Of a stretch of 64,000 nt of DNA, positions 28,087 to 36,255 are shown piece after piece. The stretch's first letter is position 1. Each line of letters starts with the position of its first letter. The stretch is taken from NCBI GenBank assembly GCA_035363115.1, contig DAOSEM010000001.1, forward strand, positions 124,001-188,000. The letters run 5' to 3'. Position numbers and translations under genes: made by a program. This stretch comes from Syntrophales bacterium (lineage in GTDB: Bacteria; Desulfobacterota; Syntrophia; Syntrophales; PHBD01). The notes under the pieces were generated by a model. It worked only from the letters and a program-made list of their open reading frames with translations, was not told the DNA's origin and did no database searches.

Positions 28087-28989
28087 TCATGGCTCATGTC
28101 CCGAAGATAAATTATCCCTGATTTCTATAGCCAATCGAAAGACCCGCTCGAGGTCGAACTTCTCAAAATCAACAGGCCGCAGCACCGGTTTGAGTTCCGT
28201 ATCGATCTGGGCTTTGAGCCTCTCTTTTCTGGCCGGGGAAAGGTCGATGGGCGGATTTCCGGGGACCTTCAATTTTTCGGCAAGAAGCTGGAAGAGTTGA
28301 CGATCCTCGAGATCCACCTTGTGTTGGGATGCCAGGTAATCGATATCGAAGAAGTCCCGGATGGCCGGCTCCAGACGCGTCAGTGCCGCCCGCAGCTTTT
28401 CAGCAATGGCCTCCTGCAGGGTGAGGGTGATCACCTCGATGTCCGGGATCAGGGGCTTGCGCGTGAAGGGGCTCAGGAGAAGTGTCCTGGCCTTCAGGCG
28501 CGCCGGCGGCGTCAAGAAGGTCTCGCGCAATCCCACCTCGATCTTGATGCGGGCCGACTCTTCCCGAAGGAAGATCGAGGGGTAGGTCACATAGACGACG
28601 TACTGCCGGGAGCTGTTGTGTCCGGTGAAGTCCGCGAGAAGATTCAGGATGCCGATTTCATCCGAAACCTTCTTTACCCACTCCTTGACCGGCGCCATTC
28701 CCTTCTTTCGCAGGGTGACGCCCGCTTCCGGGGGTATCGAGATGAGAAAATCGAGATCTTCGCTGAGCCGATAGAAATCGGCATAAACCTTGCCGATGCA
28801 GGTACCTCCCCGAAAGATCAGCGGGGATTCCGATTGCTCGTAGATGTATTGCAGGACGACCGAGCAATAGTAGTCCTTTTGAATGAGATTGGCATTTAAA
28901 CCCGTCTGACCGGCGGTGAACAGCACCGCCTCCCGGAAGAGCGCCTGGTCCTCATGGATCGCAATCCTATCTTTGCGGGATGCCGCCAT
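28087..28989 (-). CDS. abiEii: AbiEii/AbiGii-family nucleotidyltransferase toxin (intact)
   Basis: 300 residues. AbiEii toxins are nucleotidyltransferases that block growth, and thereby phage spread, when their antitoxin fails. Key motifs are present: FRGGTCIGKVY near residue 60 (the GG[ST] nucleotide-binding motif) and RLSEDLDFLIS near 75 (the catalytic DxD). A C-terminal helical part has AEKLRAALTRLEPAIRDFFD, matching the family AEK...RDLyD signature. The start overlaps the AbiEi gene by 23 bases, the usual bicistronic arrangement. Compared with the two AbiEii remnants elsewhere in the island, this is the only toxin with an intact active site, and it belongs to a different sequence subgroup. 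Confidence 0.88.
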   Translation of the reverse strand: MAASRKDRIAIHEDQALFREAVLFTAGQTGLNANLIQKDYYCSVVLQYIYEQSESPLIFRGGTCIGKVYADFYRLSEDLDFLISIPPEAGVTLRKKGMAPVKEWVKKVSDEIGILNLLADFTGHNSSRQYVVYVTYPSIFLREESARIKIEVGLRETFLTPPARLKARTLLLSPFTRKPLIPDIEVITLTLQEAIAEKLRAALTRLEPAIRDFFDIDYLASQHKVDLEDRQLFQLLAEKLKVPGNPPIDLSPARKERLKAQIDTELKPVLRPVDFEKFDLERVFRLAIEIRDNLSSGHEP

Positions 28990-29785
28990 TGACGATCAGT
29001 CCCCACTCTCTGTTGATGGTGCCTTTGGCCGCTTGGCCGGGTATCCAGGGGATGAATGAACGGATTGGCCCGAGCCGGCGTTTTATCTTCTTGAGTTGAT
29101 CCTCGGCGACTCCCAACTGGGCCATCAGGTAGCCCATGCGCTTGAGGGTGCCCTTGTTGCCGTATTGGAGGGTATCCGCGATCAACTTGTCGGCGAGTGC
29201 GGGCTCGCTTTTGAGCACCGCCTTGATCCATCCGTAGGCCCGGGGCAGGGTGTTGAACCGGGGCCAATCATAAACCGCATCGACCAAGGCCCTGCTTTTG
29301 GTGACCATTACCACATCCGGACCCTCGGGTGTCTTGAGGTTCCTGGTCGATCCCAGGCGCTTGGCCGCAGTCTTGATAAAGACGAATTGGGTGCCGCCTA
29401 CCTCTCTTTCCCCGAAGAGGCGGTCGTTGTAGACGAAAATCCGGTTTGGGACCTGGTCGTCGAAGCCGTGGAATTGAAAGGCGCTGGGACCGCTGATTTG
29501 GTATCGCCCCTTGAGAACCTCCATCAGTCTGGCCAAAAGGTAATAACCGCTCACCGACCACCGGCCGCCGGCGGGCATGTGGGGTGGGACCAGATAGACG
29601 CCTTTGTTCAGGCGGATGATCATGCCGGCCCGGCTCAAGCGGCTGAAGAGCTCCCGCTCCTGCTTGGAGGTGATGCCCAGGACCGGCGTCAGTTCGCCCA
29701 GCGCAAGGATATCCTTCCTGCGCATCTGGGCGTAAGAGAGAAGCTGCATTTCCAGGGGGCCGAGCTTCGTTTTGGGTGCCTTCAT
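28967..29785 (-). CDS. abiEi: AbiEi-family antitoxin of the intact AbiE pair
   Basis: 272 residues with an N-terminal winged helix-turn-helix (MRRKDILALGELTPVLG, then LSRAGMIIRLNKGVYLV) and the AbiEi C-terminal domain (YQISGPSAFQFHGF, GTRNLKTPEGPDVV-like and ALVDAVYDWPRF). It should neutralise the overlapping downstream AbiEii and repress the shared promoter. The ATG overlaps the stop of the AbiEii remnant by four bases, but this is fortuitous, since a consensus promoter sits 40-70 bases upstream inside that open frame. No ribosome site is evident, so initiation may depend on a short leader of about 30 bases. Sequence is only distantly related to the duplicated AbiEi copies. Confidence 0.85.
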   Translation of the reverse strand: MKAPKTKLGPLEMQLLSYAQMRRKDILALGELTPVLGITSKQERELFSRLSRAGMIIRLNKGVYLVPPHMPAGGRWSVSGYYLLARLMEVLKGRYQISGPSAFQFHGFDDQVPNRIFVYNDRLFGEREVGGTQFVFIKTAAKRLGSTRNLKTPEGPDVVMVTKSRALVDAVYDWPRFNTLPRAYGWIKAVLKSEPALADKLIADTLQYGNKGTLKRMGYLMAQLGVAEDQLKKIKRRLGPIRSFIPWIPGQAAKGTINREWGLIVNGGIPQR

Positions 29786-29805
29786 GATAAGTGTCGTAAT
29801 TGTTT

Positions 29806-29852
29806 GGGAGGCAATTTTGCGAGAATATAGTGAAATGGGGAGGCAAAGTCAA
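29806..29852 (-). promoter_or_regulatory. Promoter and paired operator-like repeats of the intact AbiE operon
   Basis: On the minus strand TTGACT (29852-29847), a 17-base spacer and TATATT (29829-29824) make a near-consensus promoter. The nonamer GGGAGGCAA occurs at 29806-29814 and 29838-29846, 32 bases apart (three helical turns), one inside the spacer and one at the start site. This suits autorepression by AbiEi, which is known for the family. Confidence 0.7.
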
Positions 29853-29874
29853 CCTTTGTTGTCGATGGCGGATA

Positions 29875-30111
29875 AGCCACATCCCAGGCGTCGCGCACCG
29901 CGCCGCGATCGAGCAGGGCCAGAAGCTTGCCGATGAGGATCTCCCCCAGGCCGGCCACCCGAATGGAAGGGCGGTCCAATTCACCGGGCTGCCAGAGCTC
30001 GCGCACCTCGGTCCCGGCGATCGGCATCCGGAAGAGGAAGTTCAGATCCACCTCAATCCGATACCCGGTCTCACTGGCACAGCGTCTCAGGTATTCCAGG
30101 CTAACGTTCAT
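29875..30111 (-). pseudogene. AbiEii toxin, internally deleted remnant (copy 2)
   Basis: The frame starts at the same position relative to AbiEi as in copy 1. After GYRIE (residue 20) it jumps straight to VDLNFLFRMP, a middle part of AbiEii. The KGGTA nucleotidyltransferase core is therefore missing, while copy 1 keeps it. AbiEii similarity ends at RDAWDVA (about 29875); the frame then runs through the next promoter to a TGA at 29782. Both ends and the catalytic core are lost, so it is inactive. Confidence 0.8.
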
Positions 30112-31033
30112 CAGGCTCCCCCGACGACAACAGCACCTTGGGAAGGATCAGGTTCCAGCGCCGGACAAGGAGACCGCCCCGCTGCCCCCGTTCGACGTAG
30201 GCCCGGGAACGCGGGCGGTGCTGCTCCATGCGGGCGAGAAGCGCATCAGGCACATGGAAGCTCTTCTGAAACTTCTCCAGGAACCACCCTGTCGCCGCCC
30301 AGAGCTTTGCCATGTCATACCGGCGCAGGACCTCTTCCAGGAGTTCAAGATCGAGGGTCGTGAACCCGGCGGCAGAATGGACCAGTTCCTCCAGCCCTCC
30401 GGTCAGCGACGGCCGGCTGAATCCCTCGACCAAAGTGCGCTCGGGGCCTGTGACTTCCAGCAGTTTTCCCAGGTGCGCGATCCGCCGAATGCCGAGCTGC
30501 TTGCCTGAGTCGCCCTTCATCGAAAGGGGGAGATCCAGGAAGCGGACAGTTGCGTCTTCCAGTACAAGCGGCCGACGGCGCTTGGCGACATAAAGGGTGC
30601 ACTGATTCCAAAGCGAATGCGCGGCTCCGAGCAACTCCAGGGCGCTGTGGTGAGAGAAGACGGCATCCGGATACATGGCGCTTGCCACCAGAAAAGGATC
30701 GGGATGGAAATCTTTCGGAGACAGGGTCGGCGGAACAACGGCGTATATCTCGCGGGTGACGCGCTTCAGGCGGCCGGTCCGGAGGTGGTGCTTGAGCCGT
30801 TCGACGACGCGCAACCGTTTCCCCTCCGGCATCAAGGCCGCGACAGCCTCATCAAGGGAGAATACCGGATGGGTGGCAAAGAAATCAGTGGTCTTTCGTT
30901 TTTGATCCGTGCTCATATAGGTAACAATGTTCCCCGTATCAAACCGAAACGTCAACTATGCAGCGGATTTGTCCGTTGACAATAGGTTTCGCTATGGGTA
31001 GTTCTTTTACCTGTTCGGTCACAATATGCAAGC
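30056..31033. repeat. 978-bp direct repeat, copy 2 (AbiEi plus flanks)
   Basis: Same length and orientation as 9485-10462. A CGGA-CAAA-TCCG dyad upstream of AbiEi is kept in both copies and could be the AbiEi operator. Recombination between copies would remove the methylase/SNF2 region and everything else between them. Confidence 0.92.
30101..30916 (-). CDS. abiEi: AbiEi-family antitoxin (copy 2), partner toxin broken
   Basis: 271-residue winged-helix AbiEi antitoxin, nearly the same as the product at 9530-10345. The differences cluster in the first 35 residues (for example STDQKRKTTD against STERKLKTPD), with single changes elsewhere (MEQH against MVQH, LPKVLL against LPMVLL). ATG 30916 is used for the same reasons as in copy 1. 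The overlapping toxin lacks its catalytic core. Both copies remain open although both toxins are dead, suggesting that the antitoxin is kept for another use, such as protection against related toxins, or that decay is recent. The N-terminal clustering of changes could also reflect altered operator recognition. Confidence 0.85.
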   Translation of the reverse strand: MSTDQKRKTTDFFATHPVFSLDEAVAALMPEGKRLRVVERLKHHLRTGRLKRVTREIYAVVPPTLSPKDFHPDPFLVASAMYPDAVFSHHSALELLGAAHSLWNQCTLYVAKRRRPLVLEDATVRFLDLPLSMKGDSGKQLGIRRIAHLGKLLEVTGPERTLVEGFSRPSLTGGLEELVHSAAGFTTLDLELLEEVLRRYDMAKLWAATGWFLEKFQKSFHVPDALLARMEQHRPRSRAYVERGQRGGLLVRRWNLILPKVLLSSGEPDER

Positions 31034-31054
31034 AATACTTTTTCCCTGCTCAGC

Positions 31055-31171
31055 AGAAAAGAGCTCTACGGCCAGGTTTGGATGGAACCTGTCATTCAAC
31101 TTGCCAGGCGATATGGGTTCTCGGGTGTGTCTGTGTTACAGAGCCAGACACCACAGGAGGGAAATCCATGA
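31055..31171 (+). pseudogene. Remnant of a KELYEQVW-type mobile-element protein
   Basis: The frame reads RKELYGQVWMEPVIQLARRY then GFSGVSV and stops. This matches the start of a short helix-turn-helix-like domain common in proteins of transposons and integrated elements. It begins 21 bases beyond the direct repeat, at the right edge of the island. Confidence 0.5.
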
Positions 31172-31236
31172 CCAAGTGGCTGAAGATCGGGATCGGCGTC
31201 GTTGCTGTGATCGCCATGAAAAGGACGGTGTGCTGA
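31168..31236 (+). pseudogene. Truncated start of a membrane or exported protein
   Basis: ATG 31168 is preceded by a very good AGGAGG site. The product, MTKWLKIGIGVVAVIAMKRT plus VC, begins like a signal or membrane anchor but ends after 22 residues. It is probably the 5' end of a gene cut by a deletion; a functional micropeptide is less likely. Confidence 0.4.
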
Positions 31237-31264
31237 TTGTTTGAGGAATCAGGGGCTTGTGCAT

Positions 31265-31535
31265 ATGGTTCAGAAACGCGAAACAGCTTCCAGTCAGGCA
31301 TTGCGGCTCTACCGCGACCTTGTGGACTGGTATCCGATTATGAGACGCGAATGGAGCCGTCGAGGTGATCCACGAACGACACCGGATGGGCCTGTTCCCG
31401 GGAACCGTGTGGCTGGAGTTGATCGCGACCGCCGGCTTCGAGTCTCTCGCGGTCCCTTTCGAGCACAGCTCGCACAACGACACCGGATGCAAAGTGTTCC
31501 TCGGGCTGCGGCCCGTCACCGAAGAAAGGGCATGA
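31265..31535 (+). pseudogene. Class I methyltransferase gene with internal deletion
   Basis: From ATG 31265 the frame gives ALRLYRDLVDWYPIM, a typical N-terminus of SAM methyltransferases (LYDRLAPWWP-like). The C-terminus lies in another frame from about 31362: HRMGLFPGTVWLELIATAGF then VPFEHSSHND to TGA at 31533-31535. The central SAM-binding core is gone and the frame is shifted. An unrelated intact methyltransferase starts two bases later. Confidence 0.65.
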
Positions 31536-31536
31536 C

Positions 31537-32301
31537 ATGAACGAACCCCCGCCGCGCTTCTGGCCGATCTTTTTCGAGCTGTTCGAGTCTCTCCCCCGGC
31601 AGGGGCCGGGCAACCGCGACTGCGCCGCACGGGCCATTGCTCTCTGCCGCGATCTGCCGCCCGCGCCGGCGGTCCTCGACCTGGGCTGCGGCGCCGGCGG
31701 GCAGACACTCCATCTCGCCGATCTCACCTCAGGGTCCATCGTGGCCCTGGACAGCCATGCCCCGAGCATCGAGCGGCTGCGCGAGACGGTCGCCGTGCGG
31801 GGCCTCGCCCAACGGATCCGGCCCGTGGTCGGCGATATGGCCGAACCCGCACTGCCACAGGCGAGCTTCGATCTCGTCTGGTCCGAGGGGGCGCTCTACA
31901 ACATCGGCATCGAGAACGCACTGCGCGTGTGCCGCGGACTGCTGCGCACCGGCGGCTACCTGGCCTTCACCGACGTGGTCTGGCGCAAGGAAAACCCGCC
32001 CCCCGAGGTCAAGGTGTGCTTCGAGAACGACTACCCGACGATGGGGTGGGTCCCGGACGTCCTGGCTGCAATCGAGAGAAGCGGCTTCTCGATCGTCGGC
32101 CACTTCACCCTCCCGGACAATGCCTGGTGGGATGATTTCTACACCCCGATGGAGATTCGGATCGGGGAGTTGCGCGGCAAATACGGGAATGACGACGAGG
32201 CGCTTGCCGTGCTGGACCAGCTTGCAGAGGAGCCTGAAATGCACCGGAGGCATTCGGACTACTACGCCTATGAGTTCTTTGTGGCGTGCCGGACGGGGTG
32301 A
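31537..32301 (+). CDS. Class I SAM-dependent methyltransferase
   Basis: 254 residues with the canonical motif I VLDLGCGAGGQTLHLA near residue 47, motif II end IVALDSHA near 70, and the motif IV region FDLVWSEGALYNIG near 115. The fold matches small-molecule methyltransferases of the UbiE/type 11 group; the substrate cannot be told. AAAGGG lies eight bases before the ATG. It follows the remains of another methyltransferase gene, perhaps from a once longer operon. Codon and base use are GC-rich like the core genome, in contrast to the low-GC defence cassette. It may be core or an older acquisition at the island edge. Confidence 0.85.
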   Translation: MNEPPPRFWPIFFELFESLPRQGPGNRDCAARAIALCRDLPPAPAVLDLGCGAGGQTLHLADLTSGSIVALDSHAPSIERLRETVAVRGLAQRIRPVVGDMAEPALPQASFDLVWSEGALYNIGIENALRVCRGLLRTGGYLAFTDVVWRKENPPPEVKVCFENDYPTMGWVPDVLAAIERSGFSIVGHFTLPDNAWWDDFYTPMEIRIGELRGKYGNDDEALAVLDQLAEEPEMHRRHSDYYAYEFFVACRTG

Positions 32302-32485
32302 ATCAGCCCCGGAGGCGACAGGATCCAACGCCGCTTCCGTTTTGACGCAAAAAGACCCCTTGCATTCCGTCGTTGTCTGGATTAGGTTCCGCACCGCCCG
32401 TTGCAAGCATGCTTCACGGACGCTGACGCCCACACCGCCGGTATAAGCAAGGCGGGCGCAGAGTGCTGTTAACCGGGTTCCCGCG

Positions 32486-32833
32486 GTGCTCGAAACGGTT
32501 CTGCTGCTGATTCTGTCCAACCTGTTCATGACGTTTGCCTGGTACGGTCATCTCAAGTTCATGAACGGTTGGCCCCTGTTGATGGTGATCCTGCTGAGCT
32601 GGGGCGTGGCCCTGTTCGAATACATGCTCCAGGTGCCCGCCAACCGGATCGGCTTCCAGCACTACAATCTCGCCCAGCTCAAGGTGATCCAGGAAGTCAT
32701 CACCATGATCGTCTTTGCCGGGTTTGCCTTCGTTGTCATGAAGCAGCCCCTGAAATGGGACTACCTGTGGGCCGCGCTCTGCCTCGTCGGGGCCGTCTAT
32801 TTCATCTTCCGCGGCGGCATGCCCCACACGTGA
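32486..32833 (+). CDS. DUF486 (DMT-superfamily) small membrane protein
   Basis: 115 residues, the normal length of the DUF486 family. Four hydrophobic segments (about 3-20, 26-45, 68-85, 92-108) and the conserved signatures TFAWYGHLKF, LLSWGVALFEYMLQVPANR and IVFAGFAFVVMKQPLKWDY are present. These inner-membrane proteins are half-size relatives of drug/metabolite transporters with unknown substrate. The start is a GTG with no clear ribosome site. The 184 bases between the methyltransferase and this gene hold nothing recognised. Confidence 0.88.
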   Translation: MLETVLLLILSNLFMTFAWYGHLKFMNGWPLLMVILLSWGVALFEYMLQVPANRIGFQHYNLAQLKVIQEVITMIVFAGFAFVVMKQPLKWDYLWAALCLVGAVYFIFRGGMPHT

Positions 32834-33020
32834 GCCCGGGGGCTTTCCCGGCGATGCAGAGCGACCTCCGGGCGTGTATTCAGCCTGGCCCCGCTGCGGT
32901 GTCGGCCCGGATTGCCTTCGCGAAGAAATACAATCCATCTTTACATCCGGACGGACAAAACGCGGCAATCGGCCGATGATTTCTGAATTCCGCGCAAGGG
33001 GATAAACCACGGGCCGTTGA

Positions 33021-33827
33021 TCAGTCCCGCTTTGCGCCTGCCGCAAGAAGCGCCCGCTCAACCTCCGCGTTGCCGTGCCGTGCCGCGGCGATCAAAGCGG
33101 TGGTGCCGCCATGATTGCTTGCATGTACATCGGCGCCATGACCCAGCAGCAGCCTCACCGTTTCCACCGATCCGCCGCCTTTATGGAGGGTCCCCGTGCT
33201 CGCCAGGATCAGGGCCGTATTGCCCGCCTTGTCCCTGGCTTCCGTGAGGGCCCCGGCATCCAGCAGGGCCTTGACCGTTTGGGTGTGCCCTCGCAGGGCC
33301 GCCGCCATCAGGGCTGTTTCGCCCAGATCATTGGCGGCATTGACCGCCACCCCCTTCTTCAGCAGCCACTTGACCGCGGCTTCACGGCCTTCGCGGGCCG
33401 CCGCCATCAAAAGGGTATCGGCCCGCCTGGACTTGGTCCGGATGTCCGCACCGGAGGCCACCAGGATTTCGGCGATTTCGAGATGGCCTCTTGCCACCGC
33501 CATCATCAGGGCGGTGCGGTTCTCACTGTCCCCGGCCTGCACGTCCGCGCCACGGGCGATGAGGATGCGAACCACTTCCGTGTGCCCTTTGTATGACGCC
33601 CACATCAGGGCGGTATAGCGCATCCTCGTCAATTGCCCGTTCGTTTCTCGGGCATCGGCATCGGCACCCTGCTCAAGGAGAGCAGCGACCTGCCGGTCAC
33701 GGCCTTCTTTGGCTGCGGTGATCAACTGCTGATCGCGTTCAGGCAAACACGCGCAGGCAGGGAGAAGAAGGAACAGCAGCCATGCTGCAAGGGCAAGGTC
33801 TTTCCACGGCAATCCGAATGCTCTCAC
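33021..33827 (-). CDS. Ankyrin-repeat lipoprotein-like protein
   Basis: 268 residues with about seven ankyrin repeats of 33 residues (for example NRTALMMAVARGHLEIAEIL, GETALMAAALRGHTQTVKAL). The N-terminus LALAAWLLFLLLPACACL is a hydrophobic signal ending in a lipobox-like PAC/CAC, so export and lipid anchoring are likely. I use GTG 33827 because GGAGG lies ten bases upstream and the signal follows at once; the open frame extends to a TTG at 33965, but that stretch lacks features. It is the last gene of a four-gene envelope operon and probably binds another protein outside the inner membrane. Confidence 0.8.
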   Translation of the reverse strand: MRAFGLPWKDLALAAWLLFLLLPACACLPERDQQLITAAKEGRDRQVAALLEQGADADARETNGQLTRMRYTALMWASYKGHTEVVRILIARGADVQAGDSENRTALMMAVARGHLEIAEILVASGADIRTKSRRADTLLMAAAREGREAAVKWLLKKGVAVNAANDLGETALMAAALRGHTQTVKALLDAGALTEARDKAGNTALILASTGTLHKGGGSVETVRLLLGHGADVHASNHGGTTALIAAARHGNAEVERALLAAGAKRD

Positions 33828-33961
33828 TTTGTAGGCGCCTCCATGGGACGGTCCCGTCCCTCGTGAAGGGATCACACTGCTTTCCGTCGTAAACCCCGAT
33901 GCTTCTAATCCAGAACCTGACCTTTGCCCGGATGCCTCGGCCCCGATCTTCGTCCGCCGAT

Positions 33962-36223
33962 TCAATCGAGGACCCGGGGTTTGGACGGCGGCGCAGGCGT
34001 CTCCTGCTCTTGCTTCACCGTCGGAGCGGGCGATGCCGGGGCTTCCGTGTCCAGCCTTTTCGGCGCGGTGACAGGGGTCAACAGCCTGCCTGCCGGATCG
34101 GGATAGGGCTGCGGTGAACCCCCCTTCTTCTTCGGCGATTTCGGAAGCTTGGCCTCATCCAGGTTCAGGATGTAGGCCAGTTTCTTCCGGTCCGCATACA
34201 GGGGTGCCCAGAGGTCGGGGTAATCCGTGATGAAGAATGAAACGAAATTGCTTCCCTCGGGCATCAGCCCCCCCTGCTCCAGGAGGTAGTCATAGGTTTT
34301 TGCATCCGCCGCCGCGCCGGCCATGACCAGCGCCTTCAGGGCCGGGGATATCTTGTCGGCAATGTTCCATTTCATTGAAATCGGGTACTGTTGCTTCAGC
34401 TTCATGACCTCGTCCGCGGCCTCGATGGCCAGTTGAGGATGCCCCGCATGGACAGCCAGCATTCCGTATTCCATCAGGCGCCGGAGGGCGATCGCAAGGT
34501 TCGTGTTGTCGGCAAATCCGGCGATCGTGCGGATTGAAAGCGGGATCTGCCTGCCTTCACACTGGACGACACAGGTGACCTCGCTGCCGATAGGGATGTT
34601 GCGGGTGGAGACGTCTTCCACGGAAGCAGCGGGTCTGCCGTTGAAGAGCTTGATGACGTCGCCTTTCCGGAGCCCCGATTTTGCTGCCGGCCCTTCGGGA
34701 TTAACGGACGTTACAACGATTCCTCTCGCGCTTTTGTCGACGCCGGTTCCGATCAAGGATCTTTTTTCCGCCTTCAGCAGGATGTCTTTATGGAAGAGAA
34801 GCAACGAGCCGACGTCCTTGAGGGGCAGGCCCCGCTTCCAATAATCGATGTAGGTCTTTGAGTATTGCAGATCCTGTTGCAGGGGAAAGATGTTCATGGC
34901 TTCCCGGATTTTCCTGACGGCCGCCGAATGGAACCCGGCGGCGAGAAGCTCTCTTCCCTCGTCCAATGCTGCAGCGGCCCGAATCATTTCCGGGGTGGCC
35001 GCCTTCATGGTGTGCACTTTTTTGTCAACCAGGGCGTACCAGGCGCCGGCCTGTTGAACGAAGACCGCAGAGAGTGCTTTTTTCTCGTCGGCAAACCGTC
35101 TTTCCTGAACGTGAACAAGCTTTTTCCCTTTGAGGATTACGTATTCTTCCAGGCAATTGCTCCAGGCTTTCAGGATGCTGTTGTCCGGGCCGAAGGCAAT
35201 GGCTAGGCCCCCCGTGGCGAATCCGGGAGGTGTTTCGATCTCCTTCCAGGTGGTCGTATCGAGAATCTTGAATTGTCCGCGTAACCCTCCCCATACGGCC
35301 GCAAGCGAACCGTCGCGATTGAGATAGAGGCCTTCTGCCTTGTCCAGGTTGCGGACCAGCGAAAAATTCTTCGCGTCGAAGAGCCATGCCGTTCCGTTCG
35401 AGCACCACGCCCCCAGATAGCGATCGGACAGTTTCAACTGCTGCAGGGTGCTCTTTTTCCGGTGGCAGCTGTCATGCATGGCCGGCAGGGGGATCTTTTT
35501 CCCCGTCGTGATGGAGTATGCTTCCGTTACCGTATCCATGACCTGCCTGCCTCCCTCGACCCGGCGGCGATAGGTCGTCCCCACCAGCGTCTTGTTGTCC
35601 GGCATGATCTGCATGGCCGTGCTGGACATGTAGACGGGAAACGTCCGGATGATTTTTCCATCCCTCGTCCGCACGATGGATACGCGCGCTTTTGACGTGT
35701 CTATCAACCCTTTCCCGTCCCATGGGCAGTTGCAGACGGCGATGGAATTGCCGTCCGGGGAGACGGTCATCTCCCGCATCGATTCGCGAATCTCGCGGTC
35801 CAGGGGATGCCTGACAAAACCGTTCTCTTTTCCGTCGAACCTCCAGAGCTCGAAGTCATCAACGGTTGTTCCGGGTTTGACGGATCGCGCCATTTTCGTC
35901 ACCATCCAATGGCCGTCCCTGCTGAAGGTGTGTTGGATCCTCGTATATTTCTTCATGCCCGGGGCGGACATGAAATCTTCATATTTCACGGGAGCGGCGG
36001 CCTTCTCTGTTTTGTCCGTCCCCCCGAAAACCCGGTCCAGGAAAGAAGTCTCCCCGTAGACGGCCTTTCCTCCCCCGAAAGGGAAGGGCGACAGGAGACA
36101 GGCAACCGCCAGCACGGCCGCGATGGGCAGGCGCCGGGGGCGCCCCGGACTCACGAATGCGGTCTTCCGTAATCCCGAGACCATTGCCCGGAAACATCCA
36201 TGGGACTTCGAAAAAAACGTCAT
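33962..36223 (-). CDS. Exported beta-propeller and PDZ-domain protein
   Basis: 753 residues. The N-terminus has two arginines before a hydrophobic stretch (LPIAAVLAVACLLSPFPFGGG), a signal peptide or anchor after about 30 residues. Residues about 90-400 contain WD40/propeller-like repeats (MTVSPDGNSIAVC, YLNRDGSLAAVWGG, IAFGPDNSILKAW). A PDZ domain lies about 490-580 (GIVVTSVNPEGPAAKSGLRK then GDVIKLFNGRPA). The C-terminal 80 residues are helical and then proline-rich. AAGGAGG precedes the ATG. It starts 32 bases after the 1432-aa gene and probably works with it in the periplasm; the function is not known. Confidence 0.75.
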   Translation of the reverse strand: MTFFSKSHGCFRAMVSGLRKTAFVSPGRPRRLPIAAVLAVACLLSPFPFGGGKAVYGETSFLDRVFGGTDKTEKAAAPVKYEDFMSAPGMKKYTRIQHTFSRDGHWMVTKMARSVKPGTTVDDFELWRFDGKENGFVRHPLDREIRESMREMTVSPDGNSIAVCNCPWDGKGLIDTSKARVSIVRTRDGKIIRTFPVYMSSTAMQIMPDNKTLVGTTYRRRVEGGRQVMDTVTEAYSITTGKKIPLPAMHDSCHRKKSTLQQLKLSDRYLGAWCSNGTAWLFDAKNFSLVRNLDKAEGLYLNRDGSLAAVWGGLRGQFKILDTTTWKEIETPPGFATGGLAIAFGPDNSILKAWSNCLEEYVILKGKKLVHVQERRFADEKKALSAVFVQQAGAWYALVDKKVHTMKAATPEMIRAAAALDEGRELLAAGFHSAAVRKIREAMNIFPLQQDLQYSKTYIDYWKRGLPLKDVGSLLLFHKDILLKAEKRSLIGTGVDKSARGIVVTSVNPEGPAAKSGLRKGDVIKLFNGRPAASVEDVSTRNIPIGSEVTCVVQCEGRQIPLSIRTIAGFADNTNLAIALRRLMEYGMLAVHAGHPQLAIEAADEVMKLKQQYPISMKWNIADKISPALKALVMAGAAADAKTYDYLLEQGGLMPEGSNFVSFFITDYPDLWAPLYADRKKLAYILNLDEAKLPKSPKKKGGSPQPYPDPAGRLLTPVTAPKRLDTEAPASPAPTVKQEQETPAPPSKPRVLD

Positions 36224-36255
36224 GATACCTCCTTGTGGACCTCGATGGCCCGTCT

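Noticed and set aside
33828..33965. TTG start for the ankyrin gene overlapping the PDZ gene
   Set aside because: The GTG at 33827 has GGAGG upstream and is followed at once by a signal peptide.
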